64,000 bases of DNA from Parvibaculum lavamentivorans DS-1 (GCF_000017565.1 NC_009719.1:124001-188000), one strand, 5' to 3'; counted from the first letter of the stretch, positions 8,870-17,055 are shown. The notes: generated by a model not told the origin, from the letters alone. Translations and numbers: made by a program.

Positions 8870-8886
8870 GAAATACTATCTGCCTG

Positions 8887-8902
8887 CAGATTATATAATC
8901 TG
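8887..8902. repeat. 16-bp perfect palindrome
   Basis: CAGATTATATAATCTG is a perfect palindrome, AT-rich against a GC-rich background, 18 bases after the divL stop. It abuts the next repeat. Its role is unknown; it could be a regulator site or part of the repeat. Confidence 0.4.
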
Positions 8903-8947
8903 TCATTGCCGGGCCCTCCTTTGAAATCAAGGAGGCCGGCAATCCAG
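8902..8947. repeat. REP-like palindrome (GTCA...CCA family), copy 1
   Basis: GTCATTGCCGG and CCGGCAATCCAG bracket an inner CCTCCTT/AAGGAGG stem. The frame GTCA, stem, CCA is shared with copies at 9026-9055 and 16600-16625. Downstream of divL it may also end transcription, though no T-run follows. Confidence 0.6.
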
Positions 8948-9025
8948 TAGGCGCGGAACGCGCCGTCTCTCTTCGCAAAATTCTTCGTTGCTACAGGCGC
9001 GCGTTGCGTGCCGTGCCTTCTCGCC

Positions 9026-9055
9026 CTGGACCCCCGGGTCAAGCCCGGGGGTGAC
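9026..9055. repeat. REP-like palindrome, copy 2 (inverted orientation)
   Basis: ACCCCCGGG/CCCGGGGGT stem; on the minus strand it reads GTCACCCCCGGG, a short loop, then CCCGGGGGTCCAGG. It lies just past the stop of the ribbon-helix-helix gene and matches the GTCA-stem-CCA plan of the copies at 8902 and 16600. Confidence 0.6.
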
Positions 9056-9087
9056 GAGTGTTTCATGCAGGAGCCGTCCTTCGCTGC

Positions 9088-9387
9088 CTACAGGAAAATC
9101 CTGTAAGGCACCGCCACGCCGTCCGGTCCCTTGACCTGGAATTCCGCGCCGCGATCCGCTTCCTGGATCAGCGCCTCGTAAAGCCTGAGCGCATTGCGGA
9201 TCACCTCCGCATAGGAGGCCGCCTCCGTCTTGTCCTTCAATTGCTGCAGCCGTTCCATCGCCTGTGGCGGCAGTTCGAGCTGCACGCGCGTCGTGTCGCG
9301 GTCGTTGGCTTCGCGCCGGTGCCTTCCGTGGCGTCTGCGCCGTCCGGGCGCGCAGGCATCGCCGGTTTCTTCCTCGCGCGCGCTCAT
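9088..9387 (-). CDS. Ribbon-helix-helix DNA-binding protein
   Basis: Small protein of 99 residues. A charged, disordered N-terminus (about 1-32) leads into TRVQLELPPQAMERLQQL, a beta strand and helix typical of MetJ/Arc ribbon-helix-helix proteins, then SYAEVIRNALRLYEALI as the second helix. The C-terminal segment VKGPDGVAVPYRIFL is an extra conserved-looking tail. The start is ATG 9387, overlapping the stop of the upstream membrane protein gene by ATGA, which implies translational coupling. It is likely a local transcription regulator, perhaps of its own operon. An antitoxin role is possible, but the partner does not look like a toxin. Confidence 0.75.
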   Translation of the reverse strand: MSAREEETGDACAPGRRRRHGRHRREANDRDTTRVQLELPPQAMERLQQLKDKTEAASYAEVIRNALRLYEALIQEADRGAEFQVKGPDGVAVPYRIFL

Positions 9388-9788
9388 GCCGCGTCCCTTC
9401 CGTCCCGGTCCCTGTAGTCCCAGTCCCTGTAGTTCCAGCTCCGCCGCGAGCGGGGCCCCCTCGCAAACAGGAAGAGCACCAGCACCACCGCAAGCACAGC
9501 CAGCGGATAGCTCGCCGCCGCCGAAACCAGCGCGACGAGAACCACCAGCGCCAGTGCGAATTTCACAGCCCCCGGCAGCCGCCATTCAGGCCCATGGCCA
9601 TGCCGCTCGCGGCCGCGCCATTCATGTTTCCATTCCGCCTTCCACTCGCGCCCCTGCCAATGCCCATGCATCTCGCAGCCGCTGCGCCGCTCGCGCTCGG
9701 AAAGCGGAAACTCCTCGCCCACTTCGACCCGGTAGCGCGTCGCGACGTTCTCCTTGCCCGTCTCAGTGCCGCTGTTTGTCTCGGTCAT
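9384..9788 (-). CDS. Charged small membrane protein of unknown function
   Basis: Protein of 134 residues that I do not recognise. Residues 1-70 are highly charged and rich in Trp, His, Arg and Glu (for example KAEWKHEWRGRERHGHG). One long hydrophobic stretch (about 73-106, AVKFALALVVLVALVSAA and on) could form one or two membrane helices, followed by a basic/aromatic tail with repeated WNYRDWDYRDRD. A good ribosome site (GGAGGACAG) precedes ATG 9788. It is coupled by a 4-bp overlap to the ribbon-helix-helix gene. The Trp/His-rich domain could bind metal or ligand at the membrane, but that is a guess. Confidence 0.6.
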   Translation of the reverse strand: MTETNSGTETGKENVATRYRVEVGEEFPLSERERRSGCEMHGHWQGREWKAEWKHEWRGRERHGHGPEWRLPGAVKFALALVVLVALVSAAASYPLAVLAVVLVLFLFARGPRSRRSWNYRDWDYRDRDGRDAA

Positions 9789-9956
9789 GTCCTGTCCTCC
9801 GGCTCCATACCCTTCCTGTTCTCATTTAATAATCAAAATATCATCATCATACAATCACAAAATACACGAAACAGCACCCGGCGCCGAAATCCCGAGGGAG
9901 TCCTTGGCCTTTCCCCGCGCAGCGGCGAGCCTAGATAGCTGGCAAAGGAGGCCCCC

Positions 9957-10691
9957 ATGCCGAAAAAACCTTATGAGCTCTTCTACTGGCCCGGCATTCC
10001 CGGCCGCGGCGAATATGTCCGCCTCGCGCTGGAGGAGGCGGGCGCGCCTTACGTCGATGTCGCGCGCGAGCGCGAGGGCGGCATGGAGGAGATGACGGCG
10101 CTGCTCGAAGGGGAGGGCACACAGCATCCCTCCTTCGCGCCGCCCTTCCTGCGCGACGGGCGCGTCGTCGTCGGCCAGGTCGCCGCGATCCTTTTTTATC
10201 TGGGCCCCCGTCTCGGCCTCGCGCCGAAGTCGGAAAGCGGCGCGCTGTGGACCCACCAGATCGAACTCACGATTTCCGATCTCGTCGCCGAGGCGCATGA
10301 CGTGCATCACCCCGTCGGCGTCGGCCTCTATTATGAGGACCAGAAGAAGGAAGCGCTCCGCCGCGCGGAAGAATTCCGCACCGCCCGCATCCCGAAATTT
10401 CTGGATTACTTTGAAAGCATTCTCGCCGCCAACGGCGCGACGGAAGCAAAGCCCCGCCTCGTCGGCAAATCGCTCACCTATGCCGACATCTCGCTCTTCC
10501 ACACGGTCGATGGGCTGAAATATGCCTTCCCCAAGGCAACGGGCCGGCTCCTGAAAAGCCGGCCCCTCGTCGCGTCATTGCACGAGACGGTGAAAAAACG
10601 CCCGCGCATAAAGGCCTATCTCGAAAGCGAAAGACGCCAGCCCTTCAACGAAAGCGACATCTTCCGCCACTACCCGGAGCTGGATAAGTAG
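9957..10691 (+). CDS. Glutathione S-transferase family protein
   Basis: Cytosolic GST of 244 residues. The N-terminal thioredoxin fold opens YELFYWPGIPGRGEYVRLAL, the arrangement seen in sigma/alpha-like GSTs where a Tyr near the start activates glutathione. VVGQVAAILFYLG corresponds to the glutathione-binding end of that domain. The all-helical C-terminal domain runs from about 90 and contains SLTYADISLFHTVDGL, the conserved N-capping box region. A strong ribosome site (AAAGGAGG) precedes ATG 9957. It stands alone, so its substrate is unknown; detoxification of electrophiles is the usual role. Confidence 0.88.
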   Translation: MPKKPYELFYWPGIPGRGEYVRLALEEAGAPYVDVAREREGGMEEMTALLEGEGTQHPSFAPPFLRDGRVVVGQVAAILFYLGPRLGLAPKSESGALWTHQIELTISDLVAEAHDVHHPVGVGLYYEDQKKEALRRAEEFRTARIPKFLDYFESILAANGATEAKPRLVGKSLTYADISLFHTVDGLKYAFPKATGRLLKSRPLVASLHETVKKRPRIKAYLESERRQPFNESDIFRHYPELDK

Positions 10692-10717
10692 CGGTCCGGA
10701 AACGGCCGGACAAATAT

Positions 10718-10781
10718 CTTCCCACCCGCCCCTGGGGGGCGGGTCGAAATTTGCTCTGCAAATTTCGGGGAGGGGGCGCGG
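10718..10781. repeat. Double-hairpin repeat, copy 1
   Basis: Stem 1 is ACCCGCCCC/GGGGCGGGT and stem 2 is GAAATTTGC/GCAAATTTC (9 perfect bp), followed by GGGGAGGGG. The same layout with different but still complementary stem 2 bases occurs at 11432-11495, on the other side of sodC. It may also serve as a terminator for the convergent GST and sodC genes. Confidence 0.65.
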
Positions 10782-10820
10782 CCTCGCGGCGCGGAATGCC
10801 GTCGCGTTTAAACCCCCTCC

Positions 10821-11360
10821 TCACTGCACCTTTTCGATCACCGCACAAGCAACCCGGTCGCCCGCGCCGCCGATCGGCTGGCTCATGTGATCGTCGGCAT
10901 TGGCGTGGATCACGATCGCCGCGCCGTCTTCATCGAGAAGATGCGCCCGGTCGTCGTCCTCGCCCGTCAGCGTCACCCGCTCGGAGAACATTTCCGCCTG
11001 GCCCGTGCCGTCTTCGGCCACATAGAGGTTCGGCAGGTCGCCATCATCCGGCCCCTCCGGGTTCAGCAGCCCGTGCGGCTCCTTCTCGCCATGCTGCACA
11101 TGCGCGCCCGACTTCTTGAAGCCCTCATCCGAGCAGTCGCCGGTCGCATGGAAATGGATGCCGTGCCAGCCGGGCGTGAGCCCTTCCACATTCACCCGCA
11201 TGAGTACGCCCTCGGGCCCCTCGGAGAGATCGGCCGTGCCGATATCGTCCTGCGCGCTGCTTTTGAATGTGGCCGTGGCAATCGGCGTGTCGGCGGCAAG
11301 GGCGGGCAGGGCGGCCAGCGAAAACACGGCCGCCAGCGCACCGAGACGAAAACCGGACAT
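10821..11360 (-). CDS. sodC: Periplasmic Cu,Zn superoxide dismutase
   Basis: Secreted Cu,Zn superoxide dismutase of 179 residues, with a signal peptide of about 23 residues ending ALAAD. Copper ligands appear in GWHGIHFHATGDC (His-69 and His-71), bridging and zinc ligands in GAHVQHGEKEPHG with Asp in PDDGDLPN, and the late copper ligand plus active-site Arg in VIHANADDHMSQPIGGAGDRVAC. The two cysteines for the structural disulfide (in GDC and VAC) are present. It would remove superoxide in the periplasm. The gene is monocistronic and flanked on both sides by the same structured repeat. Confidence 0.95.
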   Translation of the reverse strand: MSGFRLGALAAVFSLAALPALAADTPIATATFKSSAQDDIGTADLSEGPEGVLMRVNVEGLTPGWHGIHFHATGDCSDEGFKKSGAHVQHGEKEPHGLLNPEGPDDGDLPNLYVAEDGTGQAEMFSERVTLTGEDDDRAHLLDEDGAAIVIHANADDHMSQPIGGAGDRVACAVIEKVQ

Positions 11361-11431
11361 GGGAAACCTCCTTCTTGAGAAAAACTTCTGACCAGAACCT
11401 AGAGCAAAAGTTCAGACAGAAAAGCCGCCCC

Positions 11432-11495
11432 CTTCCCACCCTCCCCCTGAGGGAGGGTCAAACCGCTGCAAGCGGTTTGGGGAGGGGTCGCGGCG
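11432..11495. repeat. Double-hairpin repeat, copy 2
   Basis: Stem 1 is ACCCTCCC/GGGAGGGT and stem 2 is CAAACCGCT/AGCGGTTTG (9 perfect bp), followed by GGGGAGGGG. The outer sequence matches copy 1 closely while stem 2 has diverged with pairing kept. The remaining gap up to 11656 holds no gene I can support. Confidence 0.65.
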
Positions 11496-11656
11496 CGGCC
11501 TAAACGAACGCGCCCGCGATTGAACATCCCGGAGTCCCGTTCACGAAGCCGTGAGTCCCCAAATGCGTACTGGCGACTGACTGACCGAAATGTTATTTTT
11601 GGTCATTCTACAGGCCAAACGCCCCGCCCGGGGCGAACCCCAGGGAGGCACGCCCA

Positions 11657-12124
11657 ATGGCCATTACCCTCAAAGTCAACGGCACCGCGCATACGCTCGA
11701 TATCGAGCCCGAAATGCCGCTCCTCTGGGCGCTGCGCGACGAGCTCGGCCTCACCGGCACCAAGTTCGGCTGCGGTGTCGCCGCCTGCGGCGCCTGCACG
11801 GTCTATGTCGATGGCGTCGCCACCCGCACCTGCGTCACGCCGGTCGAGGCCGTGGACGGCGCCGAGATCGTGACCATCGAGGGCCTCGCCGCCACATCCG
11901 GCGCGGCGGAAGGCATGCTCGCCCCCGTCCAGCAGGCCTGGATCGACGCCCAGGTCCCCCAATGCGGCTATTGCCAGTCCGGCATGCTGATGGCCGTCTC
12001 CGCGCTTCTGGCGGAAAACCCTCAGCCCACGGATGAAGACATCGACGCGGCGATCACCAATGTCTGCCGCTGCGGCACCTACCCGCGCGTCCGCGCCGCC
12101 ATCCGTTCCGTCACCGCAGCCTGA
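11657..12124 (+). CDS. [2Fe-2S] subunit of a molybdenum hydroxylase (IorA/CoxS type)
   Basis: Iron-sulfur subunit of 155 residues of the xanthine oxidase family, closest in layout to isoquinoline 1-oxidoreductase alpha subunit. The plant-type cluster motif KFGCGVAACGACTVY gives Cys-39, -44 and -47 with Cys-59 following; the second cluster is held by QCGYCQSGM and NVCRCGTY. It passes electrons from the molybdopterin subunit encoded 13 bp downstream. A GGGAGG ribosome site precedes ATG 11657. No FAD subunit gene is present, as in two-subunit enzymes that give electrons to cytochrome c or another carrier. Confidence 0.93.
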   Translation: MAITLKVNGTAHTLDIEPEMPLLWALRDELGLTGTKFGCGVAACGACTVYVDGVATRTCVTPVEAVDGAEIVTIEGLAATSGAAEGMLAPVQQAWIDAQVPQCGYCQSGMLMAVSALLAENPQPTDEDIDAAITNVCRCGTYPRVRAAIRSVTAA

Positions 12125-12137
12125 GGGAGAGAGCATC

Positions 12138-14402
12138 ATGGCCATGGAATTCAAAAAGCCCTCGCGCCGCCAGTTCCTCATCGGCGGCAGCGTCGGCGTC
12201 GCGGTGGGCGGCGGTCTCCTTCTCGGCTATGCCGTCTCCGGCCCCTCGCGCCGCGAGCTCGCTGAAGGCGCGGCGGCCGAAGGCGGCGAACGCTTCGTCA
12301 CCACCTGGCTGAAAATTTCGCCGGACAATGTCGTCACCGTCTATGTCCCCCATTCCGACATGGGGCAGGGCACCATCACCGCGCTCGCCATGATGGCGGC
12401 GGAGGAAATGGAAGCCGACTGGTCGCTCGTCCGCGCCGAACAGGCCCCCGCCGAAAAAGCCTTCGCCAATGAGGCGCTCGGCAATCGCTTCCTCGCCGGC
12501 GAAGACGTGCCGCCCATGCTGAAGGGCTTGAACGCCGCCGCATGGACCAAGGTTGCGCAGTTCATGAACATGCAGATCACCGGCGGCTCCATGGCGGTCC
12601 GCTACACCGGCCATCACGGCATGCGCGTCACCGGCGCCGCCGCCAAGGACATGCTGGTCAAGGCCGCCGCCACCCGCTGGGGCGTCTCGCCGTCGGATTG
12701 CGTGGCCGCGCTCAGCATCGTCACGGGCCCGAACGGCCAGTCCGCCACCTATGGCGAACTCGCTGCCGATGCCGCCGAATATGCGCCCTCCGCCGCGCCG
12801 GTCCTGAAATCGAAAAAGGACTACACAATCGTCGGCACGGCCCGCCCCCGCTTCGACATTCCGGGCAAGGTCAACGGCACCGCCAAATACGGCATCGACG
12901 CCGAAGTCCCCGGCATGCTCTATGCCGCGCCGAAACTCGCCCCCGTCTTCGGCTCCACCGTTGTCTCTTACGATGCGAGCGAAATTCTCTCCCGCCGAGG
13001 CGTGAAACAGGTCGTCGAGTTTCCGGGCGGCGTCGCCGTCATCGCGGATAATTACTGGCGCGCCAAGGAAGCCGCCGCCGCGCTCGACGTCACCTTCGAC
13101 ACCAAGGGCGGCGAGACCGTCTCGTCGGAATCGATCTTCGCCGGCCACGACGCCGCCATCGCCACGGGCGAGAGCGAGGAAGACAAGGTGATCGGCGACG
13201 CCGCCTCCGCCTTCGCCGCCCAGGGCGCCGACATCGTCGAAGCCTCCTACCGCGTGCCCTATCTCGCCCATGCCTGCATGGAGCCGATGAACTGCACCGT
13301 CTGGATCCGCGACGGCAAGGCCGATGTCTGGGTCGGCGTGCAGGACGCCCTCGGCACCCGCGCCCGCGTCGCCGATATTTCCGGCATCGACTTCGACAAC
13401 GTGAAAGTCCATCCGATGCTGCTCGGCGGCGGTTTTGGCCGCCGCATCCCGATCCGCGAAGGCTTCTTCAATTTCCCGAGCGAGATCGACTTCGCCACCA
13501 TCGTCGCCAAGGAAGTCGGCGCCCCGGTGAAATTCATCTATACGCGCGAAGACGACATCCAGCACGATGCCTACCGCATCGCCTCAAGCTCGCGCCTCCG
13601 CGTCGCGCTTGACGGCAAGGGTCTGCCCACCGCCTGGGAAAACATCTATGTCCACAAGGACGAGCCCGGCGAAGCCCCGCACATCCCCTACGCGATCCCC
13701 AACCAGTCGATCCGCTTCGTCGAAGTCGAAAACCACGTGCCGCGCGGCCCGTGGCGCTCCGTCGCGCATACGCAGCACACCTTCTTCAACGAAAGCTTCA
13801 TCGACGAGCTCGCCCACCGCGCCGGCGCCGACCCATATGAATATCGCCGCGCGCTCCTCGAAGGCCAGCCGCGTCATCAGGCCGTTCTCGATCTCGCCGC
13901 GCAGAAAGCCGGCTGGGGCAAGCCCCTCGCCGAAGGCCGCTTCCACGGCATCGCCGTCCAGCAGAGCTTCGGCTCCATCGTCGCCGAAGTCGCCGAGATT
14001 TCCGTGACGGACGGCGCCGTCCGCGTCCACCGCGTCACCGCCGCCGTCGATTGCGGCGAGGTCATCCATCCGGACACCGCCGCCCAGCAGGTCGAAAGCG
14101 GCATCATCTACGGCCTCACCGCCGCCCTCTACGGCGAAATCGCTATCGAAGGCGGCGCCGTCGCGCAGACGAACTTCACCGACTACGAAATGCTCCACCT
14201 CTCGGAGACGCCGGTGATCGACGTCCACTTCATCGAAAGCGGCGCCCCCATCGGCGGCCTCGGCGAACCGGCAACCCCCGTCGTCTCCGCCGCCGTCGGG
14301 AACGGCGTCTACGCGGCAACAGGCAAACGCATCCGCCAGCTCCCCCTGAAAAACCACGACCTCACCCCCACCCCCGGCAAACTCGCTCAGGCCGCCGATT
14401 AG
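12138..14402 (+). CDS. Tat-exported molybdopterin subunit of an aldehyde/N-heterocycle oxidoreductase (IorB type)
   Basis: Large subunit of 754 residues of a xanthine-dehydrogenase-family hydroxylase. It opens with a twin-arginine signal (SRRQFLIGG followed by a hydrophobic stretch), so the folded holoenzyme is probably carried to the periplasm with its small partner. Molybdopterin-binding segments include GGGFGRRI and the C-terminal GGLGEPATP, whose Glu is the family catalytic base. The start is ATG 12138, chosen for the Tat signal. It could oxidise aldehydes or hydroxylate N-heterocycles with water; the substrate is not predictable. No molybdenum cofactor maturation gene accompanies it. Confidence 0.92.
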   Translation: MAMEFKKPSRRQFLIGGSVGVAVGGGLLLGYAVSGPSRRELAEGAAAEGGERFVTTWLKISPDNVVTVYVPHSDMGQGTITALAMMAAEEMEADWSLVRAEQAPAEKAFANEALGNRFLAGEDVPPMLKGLNAAAWTKVAQFMNMQITGGSMAVRYTGHHGMRVTGAAAKDMLVKAAATRWGVSPSDCVAALSIVTGPNGQSATYGELAADAAEYAPSAAPVLKSKKDYTIVGTARPRFDIPGKVNGTAKYGIDAEVPGMLYAAPKLAPVFGSTVVSYDASEILSRRGVKQVVEFPGGVAVIADNYWRAKEAAAALDVTFDTKGGETVSSESIFAGHDAAIATGESEEDKVIGDAASAFAAQGADIVEASYRVPYLAHACMEPMNCTVWIRDGKADVWVGVQDALGTRARVADISGIDFDNVKVHPMLLGGGFGRRIPIREGFFNFPSEIDFATIVAKEVGAPVKFIYTREDDIQHDAYRIASSSRLRVALDGKGLPTAWENIYVHKDEPGEAPHIPYAIPNQSIRFVEVENHVPRGPWRSVAHTQHTFFNESFIDELAHRAGADPYEYRRALLEGQPRHQAVLDLAAQKAGWGKPLAEGRFHGIAVQQSFGSIVAEVAEISVTDGAVRVHRVTAAVDCGEVIHPDTAAQQVESGIIYGLTAALYGEIAIEGGAVAQTNFTDYEMLHLSETPVIDVHFIESGAPIGGLGEPATPVVSAAVGNGVYAATGKRIRQLPLKNHDLTPTPGKLAQAAD

Positions 14403-14420
14403 CGGAAGTCACGCCTCTAC

Positions 14421-14444
14421 TCCCTCTCCCCTCGGGGAGAGGGA
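14421..14444. repeat. GC-rich hairpin after the molybdenum hydroxylase genes
   Basis: TCCCTCTCCCC pairs over 11 bases with GGGGAGAGGGA around a 2-base loop, 18 bases after the stop at 14402. No T-run follows, so factor-independent termination is doubtful. It resembles stem 1 of the double-hairpin repeats at 10718 and 11432. Confidence 0.5.
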
Positions 14445-14460
14445 AGGAGCGCCCGGCTGT

Positions 14461-14745
14461 TCACCGGACTCTCTCCTTCTCCCTGGGTGCCGAAACGCGC
14501 CGGGGCTTGGCTTCCATTTTGGGTTTGGGCAGGAGACGGAAGCGGCTCTGGCACCAGGCGAAATCGATGCCTACATCGAGCAGCGCATCGGAACGCCCGC
14601 ATGGGCAGGCAAATTCCAGGACGGCGAGAACGCAGTAGGTCTCTCCGGCCTGCAGAGGCACCGGCCTGCCCGTCACATGGTTCGGGGCGGCATTGACGCA
14701 AAGAACAAGATCGCCGGGTCCGATGGCGTCGCTCATGGCTTCCAT
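14461..14745 (-). CDS. Small conserved-type hypothetical protein
   Basis: Protein of 94 residues from ATG 14745, with AGGA six bases upstream; an internal ATG at 14736 gives 91. It begins near SDAIGPGDLVLCVNAA, then LQAGETYCVLAVLEFACPCG and VGIDFAWCQSRFRLL. This plan (a GDLVVCV opening, a turn before a Y-x-V-x strand, a Cys pair, then a C-terminal RF motif) recurs, from memory, in short alphaproteobacterial and phage-linked proteins of unknown role. The C-terminal 20 residues are basic and may be extension into repeat DNA. No function can be given. Confidence 0.5.
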   Translation of the reverse strand: MEAMSDAIGPGDLVLCVNAAPNHVTGRPVPLQAGETYCVLAVLEFACPCGRSDALLDVGIDFAWCQSRFRLLPKPKMEAKPRRVSAPREKERVR

Positions 14746-14848
14746 CCATTGTCCTGCGAGGAGATTAGACTTCGCCCCGCAAGGTGAAAAGATCGCTTTT
14801 GGCCATTCCGGGCAGCGGTAGGCCGTCGCACCGGCAACAGGGCGCCCC

Positions 14849-14893
14849 AAAATAAAAGCCCGCTCCTCGATCCGAGGAAGCGGGCCTTCTTTT
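14849..14893. terminator. Bidirectional terminator after the ferredoxin gene
   Basis: GCCCGCT...AGCGGGC with an inner CCTCG/CGAGG pairing (14858-14885) is flanked by an A-rich run on the left and a T-run on the right, so it can end transcription from either side. It lies just past the ferredoxin stop (14911, minus strand). Confidence 0.85.
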
Positions 14894-14910
14894 TGCCGCG
14901 TGAGAAAAAT

Positions 14911-15231
14911 CTAGTGCTGGCTTTCCGGCATCTGCAGCCGGATCCCGTCCAGCTCGTCGCTCGCCACAAGCTGGCAGGAAAGCCGCGAGTTCGCTTCCGT
15001 GTGTTCGCAGAAGTCGAGCATCGTCTCTTCCATCGTCTCGACTTCCGGCAGCTTCGGCTTCCATTCGTCGGGCACATAGACCATGCAGGTGGCGCAAGCG
15101 CAGGCGCCGCCGCAATCGCCGTCGATGCCGGGAATGCTCGCCTTCACCGCCGCTTCCATCAGCGTGATGCCGTTCGCCACCTCGATCGTGTGCTCGGTGC
15201 CGTCATGTTCGATATAGGTAATCTTCGCCAT
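14911..15231 (-). CDS. [2Fe-2S] ferredoxin, adrenodoxin/putidaredoxin type
   Basis: Ferredoxin of 106 residues with the vertebrate/P450-type ligand spacing C-x5-C-x2-C-x36-C at Cys-40, Cys-46, Cys-49 and Cys-86. Its acidic loop [13 protein letters not shown] is the surface that docks reductase and P450 in putidaredoxin and adrenodoxin. It lies 64 bp downstream of a matching FAD-dependent ferredoxin reductase, in the same direction, so the two form an NADH-to-ferredoxin electron chain. The oxygenase they feed, usually a cytochrome P450, is not in this window. The family also includes Isc-type ferredoxins, but the reductase neighbour favours the P450 role. Confidence 0.92.
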   Translation of the reverse strand: MAKITYIEHDGTEHTIEVANGITLMEAAVKASIPGIDGDCGGACACATCMVYVPDEWKPKLPEVETMEETMLDFCEHTEANSRLSCQLVASDELDGIRLQMPESQH

Positions 15232-15295
15232 CTCTCCGAAACGCCTCCACGTATTTATGTTTGTCTCTTCTTGTCCTTGTCGTGCCGCCTGAAAT

Positions 15296-16516
15296 TCAGC
15301 CGGCCAGTTCCTTCACGCCCACGCCCTCATCGCGAATGCGCGCCGGGTCGAGCCGCGCCTGATTCGCCGTCAGCATTTTCGACATCATGAATTCCGGCGC
15401 GCGGTTGATCGCGTCGACCGCCACCAGCACGCCGTCTTTCAGATAGAACACCGCGAAGCTCCGCCCCGTCTCCGGGTCGCCGCGCACCACCGCCTCGGTA
15501 TAGCCGGCGGAAAGCCCCACGATCTGCAATTTAAGGTCGTACTGGTCCGACCAGAACCACGGCACCTGGTTGTAGGGCTTCTCCTTGCCGGTCAGCGTCG
15601 CCGCCGCCGTCTTGCCCTGCTCGATGGCGTTGTGAACGCTTTCAAGCCGCAGCCTGTGGCCGTAAACCCCGTTCGGATGGCTGGTGCAGTCGCCCGCCGC
15701 GCAGATGTCGGGGTCGCTCGTCCGGCAGTGCTCGTCCACCGCGATGCCGTTCTCGACCGTCAGCCCCGCTTCCGCTGCAAGCTCCGTGTTCGGAATAATG
15801 CCGATGCCGACAACGACGAAGTCGCAAGGAAAGCGCCGCCCCTCGCCCGAGGCAACCGACGTCACCTTGTCCTCGCCCTCGAAGCTCGCCACCGTCACGC
15901 CGGTTTCGATCTTCACGCCCTCTTCCCGGTGCACGCGTTCATAAAAGCGCGAAACGATCGGGTCCACCACGCGCGCCATCACGCGGTCCGCCGTCTCGAG
16001 CACGGTCACGTCGAGCCCGCGCTTCACGGCGACAGCCGCAACCTCGAGCCCGATATAGCCGCCGCCGACAACGACCATCTTCGCGCCCGGCTTGAAATGC
16101 GCCTGAATGGATTTCACATCGTCTATATTGCGCAGGTAGTGAACGCCGTCGAGGTCGAAGCCCGGCACGTTGAGCTCGCGCACCCGGCTTCCCGTCGCGA
16201 TCAGCAGCTTGCCATAGTCGAAGCTCCGCCCGTCGCCGGTGAGAATGCGCTTCTCGCGCCGGTCGATTTCCGTCACGCGCGTGCCCCAATGCGTTTCCAC
16301 GCCCGCACCCGCATAAAAATCCTGCGCCTTCAGCTCCACGCGGTCGAAGCCGATCTCGCCGGAGAGAAATTTCTTGCTCAGCGGTGGCCGCTGATAGGGC
16401 GCATAGGGTTCGTCGCCGAAAATACGGATCGCGCCGTCGAAGCCTTCCGCGCGCAAGCTCTGCACAGCCTGCGCCGCCGCCTGTCCCGCCCCGATAATCA
16501 GAATGTCGTCCGCCAT
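15296..16516 (-). CDS. FAD-dependent ferredoxin reductase (putidaredoxin reductase type)
   Basis: Reductase of 406 residues from ATG 16516, preceded by GGGAGG. It has the FAD-binding loop [15 protein letters not shown] near residue 7, the opening pattern [15 protein letters not shown] typical of CamA, BphA4 and rubredoxin reductases, a second Rossmann loop [13 protein letters not shown] for NADH at about 150, and [11 protein letters not shown] for the flavin. The C-terminal domain contains [15 protein letters not shown]. It transfers electrons from NADH to the 2Fe-2S ferredoxin encoded just downstream. The 64-bp gap suggests one transcript. Confidence 0.94.
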   Translation of the reverse strand: MADDILIIGAGQAAAQAVQSLRAEGFDGAIRIFGDEPYAPYQRPPLSKKFLSGEIGFDRVELKAQDFYAGAGVETHWGTRVTEIDRREKRILTGDGRSFDYGKLLIATGSRVRELNVPGFDLDGVHYLRNIDDVKSIQAHFKPGAKMVVVGGGYIGLEVAAVAVKRGLDVTVLETADRVMARVVDPIVSRFYERVHREEGVKIETGVTVASFEGEDKVTSVASGEGRRFPCDFVVVGIGIIPNTELAAEAGLTVENGIAVDEHCRTSDPDICAAGDCTSHPNGVYGHRLRLESVHNAIEQGKTAAATLTGKEKPYNQVPWFWSDQYDLKLQIVGLSAGYTEAVVRGDPETGRSFAVFYLKDGVLVAVDAINRAPEFMMSKMLTANQARLDPARIRDEGVGVKELAG

Positions 16517-16599
16517 ATGCCTCCCGTCGCCCCGCTCTTCTCGTTGTTTCTTCCGTTCACGGATGACCTTCGGCACGGAAGGCCCGATACAAAAACGGT

Positions 16600-16625
16600 G
16601 TCACCCCGGCGAAAGCCGGGGCCCA
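16600..16625. repeat. REP-like palindrome, copy 3
   Basis: GTCA, then CCCCGGC-gaaa-GCCGGGG, then CCCA. The plan matches the copies at 8902 and 9026. It lies about 85 bp upstream of the ferredoxin reductase start. Confidence 0.6.
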
Positions 16626-17055
16626 TGGGCCTCACCGCATCCCGAAGCCCGGGCGGGCGGCTCCCCGTCGCCGGAACATACCCTTATTTTTTGCGGAGTT
16701 TTACTACGCGGTGGGGTTATTGTCCCCTCTTTTCAGGGTCTTGCCGGCAATCTGCCGCGCAGCCGGCAGGCCGCGCGCCGGTCCCTACCTCGCCAAAAAA
16801 TGACGCCTGCGTCAACTTTAATCTGAGGTGTCAGCTGCAATTATAGGTGTCGTCGACCGAGTCCGCACTGCAACATTGGATAAGAAATATCCGCGAGGGG
16901 AAGATTATTCTCACGGCGGCGCCGCAGCTTTGTTAAGCTAGCCTTTACATGAGGTGCCGCAGTAAGGGAGAGGCTGCGACGATTAGGTCTAAGAGAACGA
17001 GCTAAAGTTCTCCAGACACCGTCAGCTGCATGCCGCCGCATACTGCAAATGGATC
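16626..17055. other. Non-coding stretch of lower GC
   Basis: I see no convincing gene in these 430 bases. The composition is visibly more AT-rich than the flanks, with several short A/T runs and no consistent codon pattern. It may be the remnant of an older insertion that also brought the small HTH gene to its right. Confidence 0.4.

Noticed and set aside
9088-9788. Toxin-antitoxin module
   Set aside because: The DNA-binding partner fits an antitoxin, but the other protein has no toxin fold and is a charged membrane protein; gene order is also opposite to most such modules.
12111-13565. Open frame of 484 codons antisense to the molybdenum hydroxylase subunit
   Set aside because: Composition dominated by Gly, Asp and Ala with no recognisable motif; it overlaps a well-supported gene.
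16841-17041. 66-codon frame on the minus strand in the AT-richer islet
   Set aside because: No ribosome site, no recognisable pattern, and it ends before the terminator of the HTH gene without link to it.
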